Assembly (NCBI GenBank): GCA_934233735.1
Contig: CAKQGQ010000007.1
Span: 43,962-107,961 of the forward strand
Origin: an uncultured Clostridia bacterium
GTDB taxonomy: Bacteria; Bacillota; Clostridia; Peptostreptococcales; Anaerovoracaceae
Length of the DNA stretch: 64,000 nucleotides
Direction: 5' to 3'
The notes beneath the pieces are model-generated. The model had not been told where the DNA came from and did not search any database. It saw nothing but the letters and a program-made list of their open reading frames with translations. Position numbers and translations under genes: made by a program. Within the stretch, counting starts at the first letter, position 1. Each line of letters begins with the position of its first letter. Below are positions 34,366-42,813 of the stretch, in pieces.

Positions 34366-34660
34366 GGAGCGCTTACATTTCTTGGGAAAATGTATATTTA
34401 CATACCAACTTAAAAAATCAAGGCTATTGGCGTGTTTTTTTTTACATATTTTTCTATATAACACCGTATATCTACCCGACCCCCATTGCAATAGATATCC
34501 TCAACGATTTAAAACTGTTGAAATTTCAACGATACGGTATATATGGCTTTTAGTGCTGAATTTAATAGGATTTCTCGTCATCCTTTGGTTTCCTTTATCT
34601 GTAATTTTTTACATACCAATACCCCCTAAAAAATAGTTTTGGAATGTAAATATACATTTC
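34366..34660. repeat. AT-rich element with inverted AATGTATATTTACA ends (repeat family copy 2)
   Basis: The left end (34372-34402) matches 30 of 31 bases of the end at 10965-10995 and includes TTGGGAAAATGTATATTTAC. An inverted end is at 34645-34658. A central palindrome GTTGAAATTTCAAC (34517-34530) sits at nearly the same distance from the end as in copy 1. No coding content. A lone copy of the end motif is at 62397-62410. Confidence 0.6.
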
Positions 34661-34693
34661 AGCCCGAGTTCAGGTGCGCATAGCCTCGCATAC

Positions 34694-34924
34694 CTACGCC
34701 ACAGGCACTCGACCTTGCGCAATCGCATACACACACGCATGGAAAACTGCGGGCATAGGCGCGCACACCAAACAGAAGGGGCTGTCGCATTCGTCAAGCA
34801 TCAAAGACAACAATCCTCCCTCTCCAATCGAATGGCAACACATTTTTCCCTGATATTCAAAAGCAATTTTCACATTTTTCCGGGCAATATGTGTCAGTTT
34901 TTCACAAAATTTCGCAAACGACAC
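34694..34924 (-). CDS. Weak candidate ORF of 76 residues
   Basis: Starts at GTG with no ribosome site at normal spacing. The sequence (SFAKFCEKLTHIARK, GEGGLLSLMLDECDSPFC) has plausible protein composition and no low complexity. It lies in a repeat-bearing intergenic region downstream of the fibre operon terminator. It may be a relic or chance. Confidence 0.15.
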   Translation of the reverse strand: MSFAKFCEKLTHIARKNVKIAFEYQGKMCCHSIGEGGLLSLMLDECDSPFCLVCAPMPAVFHACVYAIAQGRVPVA

Positions 34925-34954
34925 CGCCGGGCGTTTTACCGTTCGCCTCCTGAC

Positions 34955-35001
34955 AAACAGAAAACAGATGTATCAGTTGGTATTGCCCGCTGATACATCT
35001 G
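34955..35001 (-). terminator. Terminator of the TasA/SipW fibre operon
   Basis: A perfect 12-bp stem CAGATGTATCAG / CTGATACATCTG (34965-34976 and 34990-35001) is followed on the minus strand by TTTTCTGTTT, 12 nt past the last gene. Confidence 0.9.
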
Positions 35002-35012
35002 CTCATTATTTC

Positions 35013-35969
35013 TTATTCACCTGCGATGCCGCCTCCGGAGCTTTCGCCACCACCGGAGTTTCCCGAACTTTCACCGCCGCCGGACGAGCTTCCGCCGACA
35101 GAAGAAGAACTGCCCGAATCACTGCCGGAACTTCCGCTGTCAGAACTTCCGGTGCTTCCTGAATCAGAAGAGGATGCCGAAGTGCTGTCGTGACTGCCGC
35201 CCGCAGTATTGTCGGATGCTGCCGGAGTTGTGTCTGCCGAATCCGAAGAGATTCCGCTGTTGTTATCGGAGGAATCTCCCTTATCCTCATTTGCAGGATG
35301 CAACGAAGGCTGCTCGCTCTGCGAAGCATTGTGATTTCCAGCATTATCGTTATTCGCCGTGCTATTGTCACTGCCGCCGGTTTCCCCGCCGCCGATGCTT
35401 GCAGCACCGCCGGTATTTTCATCCGGTGTTTCAGAAGTATCGCCATTTGAAGCTGGTGGTTCTCCAATTTGTCCATTATTTATGATTTTATTGTCGCCGT
35501 CGTTAGAAGGGATTCCCCAATATGGAACGATTTTTATCGTCTCTTTGTCAGTGTATAACTTGAAACTAATAGTGTGATTATCGCCGTTCTCTTCAATTGA
35601 CATCCATGGTGTATAATAGGTGTCTTCACCTACAGTAATTACGCAATAGCCGCCGATGGAAGCATTGCCCGTCGCGGTAAGTTTTATCTCCTGGTTTACA
35701 TTTGCTGAGACATTATACTCATATTTTGTGTTTGTTTCTTTAAGTTTCTCACCATCATTGATTGTCACATCTACACCAAAGTATGCTGCAGATACCGGTG
35801 GCGCTGAGACCGTCGTCGTTGCCGTAAACCATGCCCATGTTGCACCCGCCAGACATACCATACAAATCAGCATGCCCAGAATCGAAGGCATTAAAAGCTG
35901 CATGATGTTTTCATCCGTCGGTTTTACATGCTTTCCTATATATTTCCTTCTTCGCGATGTTTTTTCCAT
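35013..35969 (-). CDS. SipW-type secreted protein with Ser/Gly/Asp-rich tail, last gene of the fibre operon
   Basis: 318 residues. The N-terminus is basic, then a hydrophobic segment (about 30-50) ends in 'GATWAWFTATTT', the SipW-type cleavage region seen in the eight larger paralogues. A short TasA-like beta domain follows (about 55-155, with 'GGYCVITVGEDTYYTPW'). From about 165 to the end the protein is low-complexity: Asn/Asp/Thr-rich, then Ser/Gly-rich repeats (SSDSGS, GGGESSG). The ATG at 35969 has AGGAAG 8 nt upstream. It has no sorting signal. It may be a flexible fibre cap or minor subunit; this is inferred. Confidence 0.75.
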   Translation of the reverse strand: MEKTSRRRKYIGKHVKPTDENIMQLLMPSILGMLICMVCLAGATWAWFTATTTVSAPPVSAAYFGVDVTINDGEKLKETNTKYEYNVSANVNQEIKLTATGNASIGGYCVITVGEDTYYTPWMSIEENGDNHTISFKLYTDKETIKIVPYWGIPSNDGDNKIINNGQIGEPPASNGDTSETPDENTGGAASIGGGETGGSDNSTANNDNAGNHNASQSEQPSLHPANEDKGDSSDNNSGISSDSADTTPAASDNTAGGSHDSTSASSSDSGSTGSSDSGSSGSDSGSSSSVGGSSSGGGESSGNSGGGESSGGGIAGE

Positions 35970-36008
35970 ACTTTCGTCTTCCTTTTCTCTCAATTCCTGC
36001 GCCGTGCA

Positions 36009-36069
36009 GGGCAGTCAAAAGGCATAACGCATATGCCCTTTGACTGCCCTCTCCGCCGAAGCGGAGAGG
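36009..36069 (-). repeat. Fibre-operon spacer stems, copy 1 (no leader ORF)
   Basis: Compact form of the two stems seen in all the spacers. GGGCAGTCAAAAGGCATA (36009-36026) pairs with TATGCCCTTTGACTGCCC (36032-36049) around 5 nt. Then CCTCTCCGC / GCGGAGAGG has a 4-nt loop. The spacer between 35969 and 36143 has no leader ORF. Confidence 0.75.
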
Positions 36070-36142
36070 CGTTTGCAATTTTTTACTTTATTAAATTATA
36101 TTACTTTGTACTCCTCTTCGCAAGTCGGAAAGGAATAAATTA

Positions 36143-37516
36143 TTATTTGCCTACAGTAAAGCTACCGTCCGCATTTGTAGTTACATTATAACCGGCCGGT
36201 ACAAAAGCCTTAAACTCGTCTAATGATAATCCTGAGTTCTTGAAAGTGCCGCCCTTGATTACGAGAGTTGCTCCGCCATCAACAACCGGCTTAACAACTG
36301 CACTACTACGATAGCAGTAAACATCAATCTTGCCGTCAACAGTACCTGTCATGCTATCTTCAAATACAACAGATGTGCCTTCTTCCTTATAGGAAGCGTT
36401 TTCCCAGTGCATAACATCAAGAGCATACTCTCCGCTTCTTGAATAAATGTTGGTCTTGCCTTTGATTACAACTTTGCCGCAGTTGGTTGAAAGAGCGTAA
36501 CTGGTTCCTTTGCTGTTACCTGCAGTATCATTTGCCTCTCTCATATCCAGCGTGCAATTGTCAATTGTCAAATTACTGTAGTTCTGAATAAGGATAGCAA
36601 TGTTATGGTCTGCATTGTTGCCGTGGTTCGCCTTGTATGTACCATTCTTCAGTGTAACTGTAGATCCCTGAAGAAGCTGCATACCATTTGTGGTTGTATT
36701 TGCAGAACCATCACCATAAGAAACGCCTACAGTCTTGCCATTCAGATCCATAGTAAAAGTATTTCCTTTAGCCGTTTTGATTCCGGAGGTATTGTTCATA
36801 TCCTTAGTAATAGTTACAGCCACATTCTTGTTGCCTGCAGTCTCGAGATCTGCAACAGCGGCGGCGATAGAAGCTGCATCAGAAGCAGTTTTTGTTTCCG
36901 GAAGCGTTGCACCGCTGTCATAAGTATTACCATAGCTATCGTTTTCTACAGTGTCCTGTGTTGCATAAACTGTAATGGTTATGCCGTCCAGCGTCAGTCC
37001 TTGATAGTCATTGCCGGCCGTGGTCTGCATCACGCCCTTGATGTAATATACGTCGCTGGTTTCAGTCTTTTTCAAATGGCCGTTGAAATTATCAATCGCG
37101 ATTGCCTCTGCGTCTTCATCAGTGCTTGTTACAACATAAAATTCGATAACATCCAGTAAATCGAAGTCGCCTTCGTTGTCAAGAGTAGCCCCCTTGTTGA
37201 CCTGTGCTTTCCATTTCAGCGCCAAATCACCCTTGTTGGCAATTCTGAAGCCTTCAGTCACATATCGGCATCCTGGTTCCCAGAGAAGCTGTTCGTCACC
37301 CGCACCAGCGGCTTTTGTGAAGTTTAGTTTCTCAACAGGATCCATATTGTTTGCGCCAACAATATCCACTTTCAGATTGCCAGAAACGATTTTGTTTACA
37401 TTGGTGCTTGCTGTATCTGTGAACCATGCGAAGGTCATGCCTACGAGCATTGCCACACACAGCAACATTGAAAGCACGCTCATCAGGAGGGCTTTCTTTG
37501 TCTTTGTTTGAGTCAT
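36143..37516 (-). CDS. TasA-like/beta-helix surface fibre protein 1
   Basis: 457 residues. Residues 9-30 are the hydrophobic signal shared by seven paralogues (MTQTKTKKALLMSVLS...), ending 'FAWFTDTAST', a SipW-type site. Residues about 38-200 form the TasA/CalY-like domain ('LLWEPGCRYVTEGFRIANKG', 'AGNDYQGLTLDGI', 'TVYATQDTVENDSYG'). The rest has repeated short strands and turns ('VTLKNGTYK', 'LTIDNCTLDM', 'VVIKGKTNIYS', 'LVIKGGTFKNSG') as in right-handed beta-helices, and ends 'FVPAGYNVTTNADGSFTVGK'. It would be exported, cleaved by the locus SipW and assembled outside. It has no anchor. Function as adhesin or matrix fibre is inferred. Confidence 0.82.
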   Translation of the reverse strand: MTQTKTKKALLMSVLSMLLCVAMLVGMTFAWFTDTASTNVNKIVSGNLKVDIVGANNMDPVEKLNFTKAAGAGDEQLLWEPGCRYVTEGFRIANKGDLALKWKAQVNKGATLDNEGDFDLLDVIEFYVVTSTDEDAEAIAIDNFNGHLKKTETSDVYYIKGVMQTTAGNDYQGLTLDGITITVYATQDTVENDSYGNTYDSGATLPETKTASDAASIAAAVADLETAGNKNVAVTITKDMNNTSGIKTAKGNTFTMDLNGKTVGVSYGDGSANTTTNGMQLLQGSTVTLKNGTYKANHGNNADHNIAILIQNYSNLTIDNCTLDMREANDTAGNSKGTSYALSTNCGKVVIKGKTNIYSRSGEYALDVMHWENASYKEEGTSVVFEDSMTGTVDGKIDVYCYRSSAVVKPVVDGGATLVIKGGTFKNSGLSLDEFKAFVPAGYNVTTNADGSFTVGK

Positions 37517-37852
37517 ATCTTTTTCCTCCTATTGTTTCTTCGGCATTTGGCGTGTTAAAGATACGCCGTGCATTAATGCCGTCAAAACGCAAGGAGTACC
37601 TATTTAACAGTTATGTAATTTGCTTTCGCAGTCTGATTTACTGCGTTAGGAAGGCATACCCCCCCTAAGGATTTTTGTGTTCTTCATTTTTCTTTTCCTT
37701 TCTGTCTGTGTTTTCAATTCACTAAGGAAATCAAAAGGCATAGGTTCTTTAGTTTGCTCGGTGCGGCTTTCCGTCGCTGGCTTCGTATGCCCTTTGATTT
37801 CCTCTCCACTCCCGTATCAGGAGTGGAGAGGGATAAAACAAAAGTTTCTATA
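37517..37852 (-). repeat. Fibre-operon spacer, copy 2
   Basis: In transcript order: stem CCTCTCCACTCC / GGAGTGGAGAGG (37801-37831), long inverted repeat TATGCCCTTTGATTTCC / GGAAATCAAAAGGCATA (37802-37786 and 37742-37726), leader ORF (37687-37646), nested stem CGGCATT..GGCGT / ACGCC..AATGCCG (37581-37541), and an AGGAGG site. No other gene. Confidence 0.8.
37646..37687 (-). CDS. Poly-G leader ORF before fibre protein 1 (13 residues, 7 G)
   Basis: AAAGGAAAAGAAAA-ATG opens MKNTKILRGGMPS. The G tract is 37665-37659. Changing its length shifts the frame towards the longer 'LPNAVNQTAK..YITVK' ending that stays open to the conserved stop in two other copies. Confidence 0.45.
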   Translation of the reverse strand: MKNTKILRGGMPS

Positions 37853-39139
37853 TTACGCTTTTACTACTGTATACCAAATGTCTCCGTTTGACTGTGTTTC
37901 AGTAACTACCTTGTATCCACTTGCAACGAAGTTTCCTCCAAGGTTATCATCACCCTTAGAAGGATCATAATTTACAAATGTACCGCCTGTAACAGTAATC
38001 ATTCCATGAGTCGTGTTATTCTGGTTCAGCACATAGTACTTACCATTTTCATCAGGTCCTTCGCATTTGAAGAATCCACCCTTTATAATAACTGTTCCTC
38101 CACCATCGTAAATGCAACTGTTACCTGCCTTGCCTATAAAAGTTCCGCTTTCAATGGTTGCTTTTCCACCTGAAGTAACTGTAACTGCAGTTGCGCCACC
38201 ATTTGCACCTGACGCATCTACAGTACCATTTCCCGTAAGTGTTAAATCTCCGTTTCCAGAGATATCAAGCAGCGCCTGACTGCCGGTAGTACTAAGTTTC
38301 TTGCCGTTTAAATTAATAGTTGTTTGATAATTTACAGACCAACCATAATATCTGCTTGCATCACCGCCCAGCAGGATTTCGGAGCTTCTCTTCTGCAGTT
38401 CATTGTACAAAGTTGTTCCAACAGCATTTGCATCTGTTCCTGCAATTGGGTAAGGCACATTTTCATCATATGTATTGCCAAAGCTGTCTGATTCATGGCT
38501 TGCCTGTGTTGCTGTAAGCGCCAGATTAAATCTTATCCAAGGTGCATTTTCACCGACAAAGTTGGCTTCATTGCCTACTGTTTCAGGCATGCGCACCACA
38601 AATGCCAGATAGTCTGCAGATTCTTCGCCGGCCGCTGCAGGTTCAAGCTTATTCTCTTTGGTATATGAATCATAAGACACTAAATTATTTTTTGCTGCAG
38701 CGACTGCCTCTTCACGAGTTGCATATGTGCCTTCAGCAGCATTTTTTCCCTCAGCAATGCCTATTTCAAGGTATTTTGACAGCAGAATTGTATCTCCGCT
38801 GCTGTTCTTCGCTTGTTTATATTCAAATGTATTGATTGTACTCAGCTTATACTTGAGCGCCAGATTTCCTTTATTAGTGACTTTAAGATACACAATTTCT
38901 GTATGTCCCGGTTCCCAACGCGTATCTTCTGAGAAAAGATTAGCATCCTGTGCATCTACATACTTTTCACCATTCCAATATTCAAATCCAACTTGCAAGT
39001 TACCCGCCTGAATCTTATTTACTGCCGTGCTTGCTGTGTCAGTGAACCATGCGAAGGTCATTCCTACGAGCATTGCCACACACAGCACCATGGAAAGCAC
39101 GCTCATCAGGAGGGCTTTCTTTGTCTTTGTTTGAGTCAT
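37853..39139 (-). CDS. TasA-like/beta-helix surface fibre protein 2
   Basis: 428 residues. Same N-terminus through 'FAWFTDTASTAVNKIQAGNL'. The TasA-like domain (to about 210) has 'TRWEPGHTEIVYLKVTNKGN' and 'FNLALTATQASHESDSFGNTYD'. The beta-helix-like part has 'LTLTGNGTVDASG', 'ATIESGTFIGKAG', 'VIIKGGFFKCEGP', 'ITVTGGTFVNYDPS'. It ends 'GYKVVTETQSNGDIWYTVVKA', almost the same ending as protein 6, so these two share a recent C-terminal module. It is preceded by a spacer with a 9-G leader. Confidence 0.82.
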   Translation of the reverse strand: MTQTKTKKALLMSVLSMVLCVAMLVGMTFAWFTDTASTAVNKIQAGNLQVGFEYWNGEKYVDAQDANLFSEDTRWEPGHTEIVYLKVTNKGNLALKYKLSTINTFEYKQAKNSSGDTILLSKYLEIGIAEGKNAAEGTYATREEAVAAAKNNLVSYDSYTKENKLEPAAAGEESADYLAFVVRMPETVGNEANFVGENAPWIRFNLALTATQASHESDSFGNTYDENVPYPIAGTDANAVGTTLYNELQKRSSEILLGGDASRYYGWSVNYQTTINLNGKKLSTTGSQALLDISGNGDLTLTGNGTVDASGANGGATAVTVTSGGKATIESGTFIGKAGNSCIYDGGGTVIIKGGFFKCEGPDENGKYYVLNQNNTTHGMITVTGGTFVNYDPSKGDDNLGGNFVASGYKVVTETQSNGDIWYTVVKA

Positions 39140-39495
39140 ATCTCATTCCTCCATTTGTTTTGTTCAGCATTTGGCGTGTTAAAGATACGTCCTGCATCAA
39201 TGCCGCCAAAACGCAAGGAGTACCTATTTAACTGTTATGAAATTTGTTTTCGCAGCCTGTTTTACTGCGTTAGGAAGGCTGTACCCCCCCCCTAAGGATT
39301 TTTGTGTTTTTCATTTTTTCGTTTCCTTTCTGTCTGTGTTTTCAATTCACTAAGGAAATCAAAAGGCACATTGTCAATACGAGCATTGTATCATTTCGCT
39401 CGGCATGGCTTCCGCGCCGCCGGCTTCGTATACCCTTTGATTTCCCCTCCACTCCCTTATCAGGAGCGGAGAGGGATAAAACACAGTTTATATAT
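39140..39495 (-). repeat. Fibre-operon spacer, copy 3
   Basis: Stem CCTCCACTCC / GGAGCGGAGAGG (39446-39474), inverted repeat with GGAAATCAAAAGGCA (39354-39368) and TACCCTTTGATTTCC (39431-39445), leader ORF, nested CGGCAT-type stem and ribosome site. The inverted repeat is less perfect than in other copies. Confidence 0.75.
39270..39314 (-). CDS. Poly-G leader ORF before fibre protein 2 (14 residues, 9 G)
   Basis: Reads MKNTKILRGGVQPS and stops at TAA. G tract 39292-39284. The downstream LPNAVKQAAKTN frame would be joined with eight G. Confidence 0.45.
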   Translation of the reverse strand: MKNTKILRGGVQPS

Positions 39496-40659
39496 TTATT
39501 CAGGTACTACATTATACCAGTCACCATTCTGAACTACTTTATAGCCGTCAGCGATGAAAATCTCGCCTTCTCCGACAGTAACATTGGATGGGTCAAACTT
39601 GTAGAACGAACCACCCTTGACAGTGATGGTAGCCGCGTCATTGTCATTGCAGTTCAGCGTCCATGCAGGGGCAACGCACTTGAATGTGCCACCTTCGATG
39701 GTGATCTTCGCATTATCCTCTGCATAAATCAGGGACAGCATGCTGCCTGCAGGAGCCTGATTTGCAAAGTCGCCTCCCTTGATTGTGATCTCGGATCTCC
39801 CGGAAGCGCAGACAGCCATTGCATAGTTGCTGACATAGGTACCGTAAACCGTTGTAGCATCTACGGTAATCTTAGCAGTTCCGGTACCGTGAATTGCGCC
39901 GGCTGTGCCGTTTGCCTGAATGTTTCCTGTCACAGTGTGCTCACCGTCGGTGTATTCCACACGTTTGAGAACGGTTGCCGCGTTTGCATCATATGTATTG
40001 TTAAAGCTGTCGCTTTCTACAGTCGCCTGCGTTGCGCGCACTTCAATGCCAAGGCCGCTAACCGAGGAAGGTCTGAGCCTTGAAGCATTTGCTTCATTGC
40101 CGACAGATGTAGGCATATAAATTGCTACGGCAAATGGCTGGGATTCTGCCTTAGGAGCCAGTGTAATCCAGTCATCAGTAAGCATGACATCTTGAGATAA
40201 AGTTTTCTCTGTAGCAGCAATTGCACTCCAAACGTCCTCTCGAGAAGCATACTTAGCATCCGGCTTAGCAGTGCCAATCTTCAGATAATTATCCACGCGG
40301 TACCAGTCGCCGTTGACATTTTTACCTCTGTTGGAAGTGTAGTTTTTGGAGAATCCGGCCTCATACTTGAGTGCCAGATTGCCGTTATTCACAACCTTGA
40401 GATACACAATCTGTGTATAACCCGGTTCCCAAAGAGCATTGTCGTCAAAAAGCTTCGTCTGCTCGGTAGCTTCTTCCCATGTCTGCATATCTGTACTGTA
40501 CATGAGCTTAACATCCAGGTTACCTGCCTGAATCTTGTTTACACCTGTGCTTGCTGTATCCGTGAACCATGCGAATGTCATTCCCACGAGCATTGCCACG
40601 CAAAGCGCCATGGAAAGCACGCTCATTAAGAGGGCTTTCTTTGTTTTTGTTTGAGTCAT
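39496..40659 (-). CDS. TasA-like/beta-helix surface fibre protein 3
   Basis: 387 residues, the shortest of the seven near-identical-start paralogues. The TasA-like domain has 'ALWEPGYTQIVYLKVVNNGN', 'FAVAIYMPTSVGNEA' and 'VRATQATVESDSFNNTYD'. The C-part has 'ITIKGGDFANQAP', 'ITIEGGTFKCVAP' and 'ITVKGGSFYKFDPS', and ends 'FIADGYKVVQNGDWYNVVPE', related to the endings of proteins 2 and 6. Spacing and signals are as in its neighbours. No wall anchor, so retention would depend on fibre assembly. Confidence 0.82.
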   Translation of the reverse strand: MTQTKTKKALLMSVLSMALCVAMLVGMTFAWFTDTASTGVNKIQAGNLDVKLMYSTDMQTWEEATEQTKLFDDNALWEPGYTQIVYLKVVNNGNLALKYEAGFSKNYTSNRGKNVNGDWYRVDNYLKIGTAKPDAKYASREDVWSAIAATEKTLSQDVMLTDDWITLAPKAESQPFAVAIYMPTSVGNEANASRLRPSSVSGLGIEVRATQATVESDSFNNTYDANAATVLKRVEYTDGEHTVTGNIQANGTAGAIHGTGTAKITVDATTVYGTYVSNYAMAVCASGRSEITIKGGDFANQAPAGSMLSLIYAEDNAKITIEGGTFKCVAPAWTLNCNDNDAATITVKGGSFYKFDPSNVTVGEGEIFIADGYKVVQNGDWYNVVPE

Positions 40660-41010
40660 ATTTTCTTCCTCCTATTGTTTCTTCGGCATTCGGCGTGTTT
40701 AAAGATACGCCGCGCGTTAATGCCGTCAAAACGCAGGGAGTACCTAACTAACGTTTAAATTGCTTTGCTCTGCAGTGTTCGTCACTGTCTTTGGGGAGCT
40801 ATACCCCCCCTAAAAATTTTCTTAGACATTTTATTTCTCCTGTTTTTAGATTTATTTATGAGCTAATTTTACTTGTTTACTTAGTTTTCCTGTTTTCATC
40901 TGGAAATCAAAGGGCACAATTGCTGTCATACTGCCCTGACAACACCGCTTTGCGGCTTATGCCCTTTGATTTCCCCTCCACAGGGGTGGAGAGGAATTGT
41001 TTAAAAGAAG
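40660..41010 (-). repeat. Fibre-operon spacer, copy 4
   Basis: Stem CTCCAC / GTGGAG (about 40975-40994), inverted repeat TATGCCCTTTGATTTCC (40958-40974) with GGAAATCAAAGGGCA (40902-40916), leader ORF, nested CGGCATT-type stem. The region around the leader is the most diverged of the set. Confidence 0.75.
40782..40829 (-). CDS. Poly-G leader ORF before fibre protein 3 (15 residues, 7 G)
   Basis: AGGAGAAATAAA-ATG opens MSKKIFRGGIAPQRQ. Although the DNA has diverged, the pattern M.(N/K)..I(L/F)RGG and the G tract (40810-40804) are kept, which argues for translation. Confidence 0.5.
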   Translation of the reverse strand: MSKKIFRGGIAPQRQ

Positions 41011-42489
41011 TTATTTAATAATTACAGATGTACCATTTTGTTCTGCTGTATGTCCCGTGCCAACATATCTAGATATTGTATCTACATCCATATTCGTAAA
41101 TGTACCACCATTGACCACTGTAGATGTAGCATAAGTCTGAATAAACAATCCTACATCTCCTCCATCGAAGATTCCGCCATTGACTGTCATAGCTGCGCCA
41201 TTGGAAACAGCTTTGAAGGTAGGAGATTTGAAGCTGCCACCATTAATCACAGCAGTTCCGAGATAGTCATTGGAAAGAGCCCAATATCCTGTACAATTTA
41301 CATTAACATTGTTGACAGTCAAATCACCATAACGACAATTCTTAATTCCGGAAGAATCAGTCTCCAGCTCCAATGCGTTGATTGTCATTTTTGCATGAGT
41401 GGTCGTTGCACCCGGGTCAAAATAATTCCATCCATTCGTAATTGCAAAACCATTTCCGCTCTTCAAAACAACCTTGCCGCCATTGAAAGTCATATCGCCA
41501 AAGTTTTCAATCACATGCCATGTATTTCCATTGGCACCATCACGAGAAATTGTTCCGCCTTCAATTACACAAACAGCATTGTCTCCATTTCGCAGTGCAC
41601 TGGTGTTGGCTTTAAGAGAAACTATCTCTCCGCTCTTATTAGCACTTGAATCTTTCAGAGTCAGGCGACCATTGTTCAGAATGGTATGTGCAGCAGCATT
41701 GGAAATTTTCCAGCCATTCAGATCTATTGTAACATCTTTACCTGAAGTAATAACGAAATTATCAGTCGTAATATTGTTAGCTAACTTGATGCTCACAGGT
41801 TCAGTTGCACTGTTCACAGTTGTCTTCAGATCCTCTGCCGTGGTGACAGCGATAGGATACTGGGCATCCTTATCATACTGATTATTAAAGCTGTCATGCT
41901 CTACAGTATCCTGTGTTGCAACAACTGTGATTGTAACACCATTGATGCTTTCTTTCTGATATTCATTTCCAGCTGTTTCCTGCATGTGTCCGGAAACAGT
42001 TAATACATCCGCATCTACAATAGCTCCGTTCTTTGCAGCAAGGCTGTGCTCTTCGCTCATATTATAGGTTGCATTATCTAACGTAATTGTCCAGTCTATA
42101 ACATCGTTAAGCTTTTCACTGCCGTTAATTCCTGTAATCTGAAGCTTATACTTAAGTGCAAGGTTGCCATTGTTTACTACTCTAAGTTCAGGCAGCTTGT
42201 ATGTACAGCCAGGTTCCCAAAGGATTTCTTCGCCTGCAGGCGCGCTCTTAGCTTTTATAAAGTCAATCGGATCGTTTCCTACCGGTGTCCAGGTTTTAAC
42301 TGTACCATCTTCATTCCATTCAGTTGCTTTCTCCAGCCCAACCTTCAGATTACCGGCTTGAATCTTGTTTACATTTGTGCTTGCTGTGTCTGTGAACCAT
42401 GCGAAAGTCATTCCGACCAGCATTGCCACACAAAGCACCATGGAAAGCACGCTCATTAAGAGGGCTTTCTTTGTCTTTGTTTGAGTCAT
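41011..42489 (-). CDS. TasA-like/beta-helix surface fibre protein 4
   Basis: 492 residues. After the shared signal, the TasA-like domain carries 'ILWEPGCTYKLPELRVVNNG', 'DWTITLDNATYN', 'AGNEYQKESINGVTITVVAT' and 'EHDSFNNQYD'. The C-part starts 'VTIDLNGWKISNAA' and runs through at least eight strand-turn repeats ('CVIEGGTISRD', 'MTFNGGKVVLKS', 'LTVNNVNVNCTG', 'AVINGGSFKSP', 'MTVNGGIFDGG', 'TVVNGGTFTNMD'), the longest regular beta-helix of the set. It ends 'AEQNGTSVIIK'. Confidence 0.83.
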   Translation of the reverse strand: MTQTKTKKALLMSVLSMVLCVAMLVGMTFAWFTDTASTNVNKIQAGNLKVGLEKATEWNEDGTVKTWTPVGNDPIDFIKAKSAPAGEEILWEPGCTYKLPELRVVNNGNLALKYKLQITGINGSEKLNDVIDWTITLDNATYNMSEEHSLAAKNGAIVDADVLTVSGHMQETAGNEYQKESINGVTITVVATQDTVEHDSFNNQYDKDAQYPIAVTTAEDLKTTVNSATEPVSIKLANNITTDNFVITSGKDVTIDLNGWKISNAAAHTILNNGRLTLKDSSANKSGEIVSLKANTSALRNGDNAVCVIEGGTISRDGANGNTWHVIENFGDMTFNGGKVVLKSGNGFAITNGWNYFDPGATTTHAKMTINALELETDSSGIKNCRYGDLTVNNVNVNCTGYWALSNDYLGTAVINGGSFKSPTFKAVSNGAAMTVNGGIFDGGDVGLFIQTYATSTVVNGGTFTNMDVDTISRYVGTGHTAEQNGTSVIIK

Positions 42490-42813
42490 ATCTTTTTCCT
42501 CCTATTGTTTTGTTCGGCATTCGGCGTGTTTAAAGATACGCCGTGCGTTAATGCCGTCAAAACGCAAGGAGTACCTATTTAACTGTTATGTAGTTTGTTT
42601 TCGCAGCCTGTTTTACTGCGTTAGGAAGGCGTACCCCCCCCCCCTAAGAATTTTTGTATTCTTCATTTTTCTTTTCCTTTCTGTCGTGTTTCTTCTATTC
42701 ACTAAGGAAATCAAAAGGCATAGGGTTCTTAGTTTGCTCGGCACAGCTTTCGTGCCATCGGCTTCGTATGCCCTTTGATTTCCTCTCCACGATGTGGAGA
42801 GGAATGATGTTTT
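42490..42813 (-). repeat. Fibre-operon spacer, copy 5
   Basis: Stem CCTCTCCAC-gat-GTGGAGAGG (42782-42802), inverted repeat GGAAATCAAAAGGCATA (42706-42722) / TATGCCCTTTGATTTCC (42767-42783) enclosing a further GGCAC / GTGCC stem, leader ORF, nested CGGCATT-type stem, ribosome site. Confidence 0.8.
42613..42666 (-). CDS. Poly-G leader ORF before fibre protein 4 (17 residues, 11 G)
   Basis: Reads MKNTKILRGGGYAFLTQ. The G tract is 42644-42634, the longest of the set. Confidence 0.45.
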   Translation of the reverse strand: MKNTKILRGGGYAFLTQ

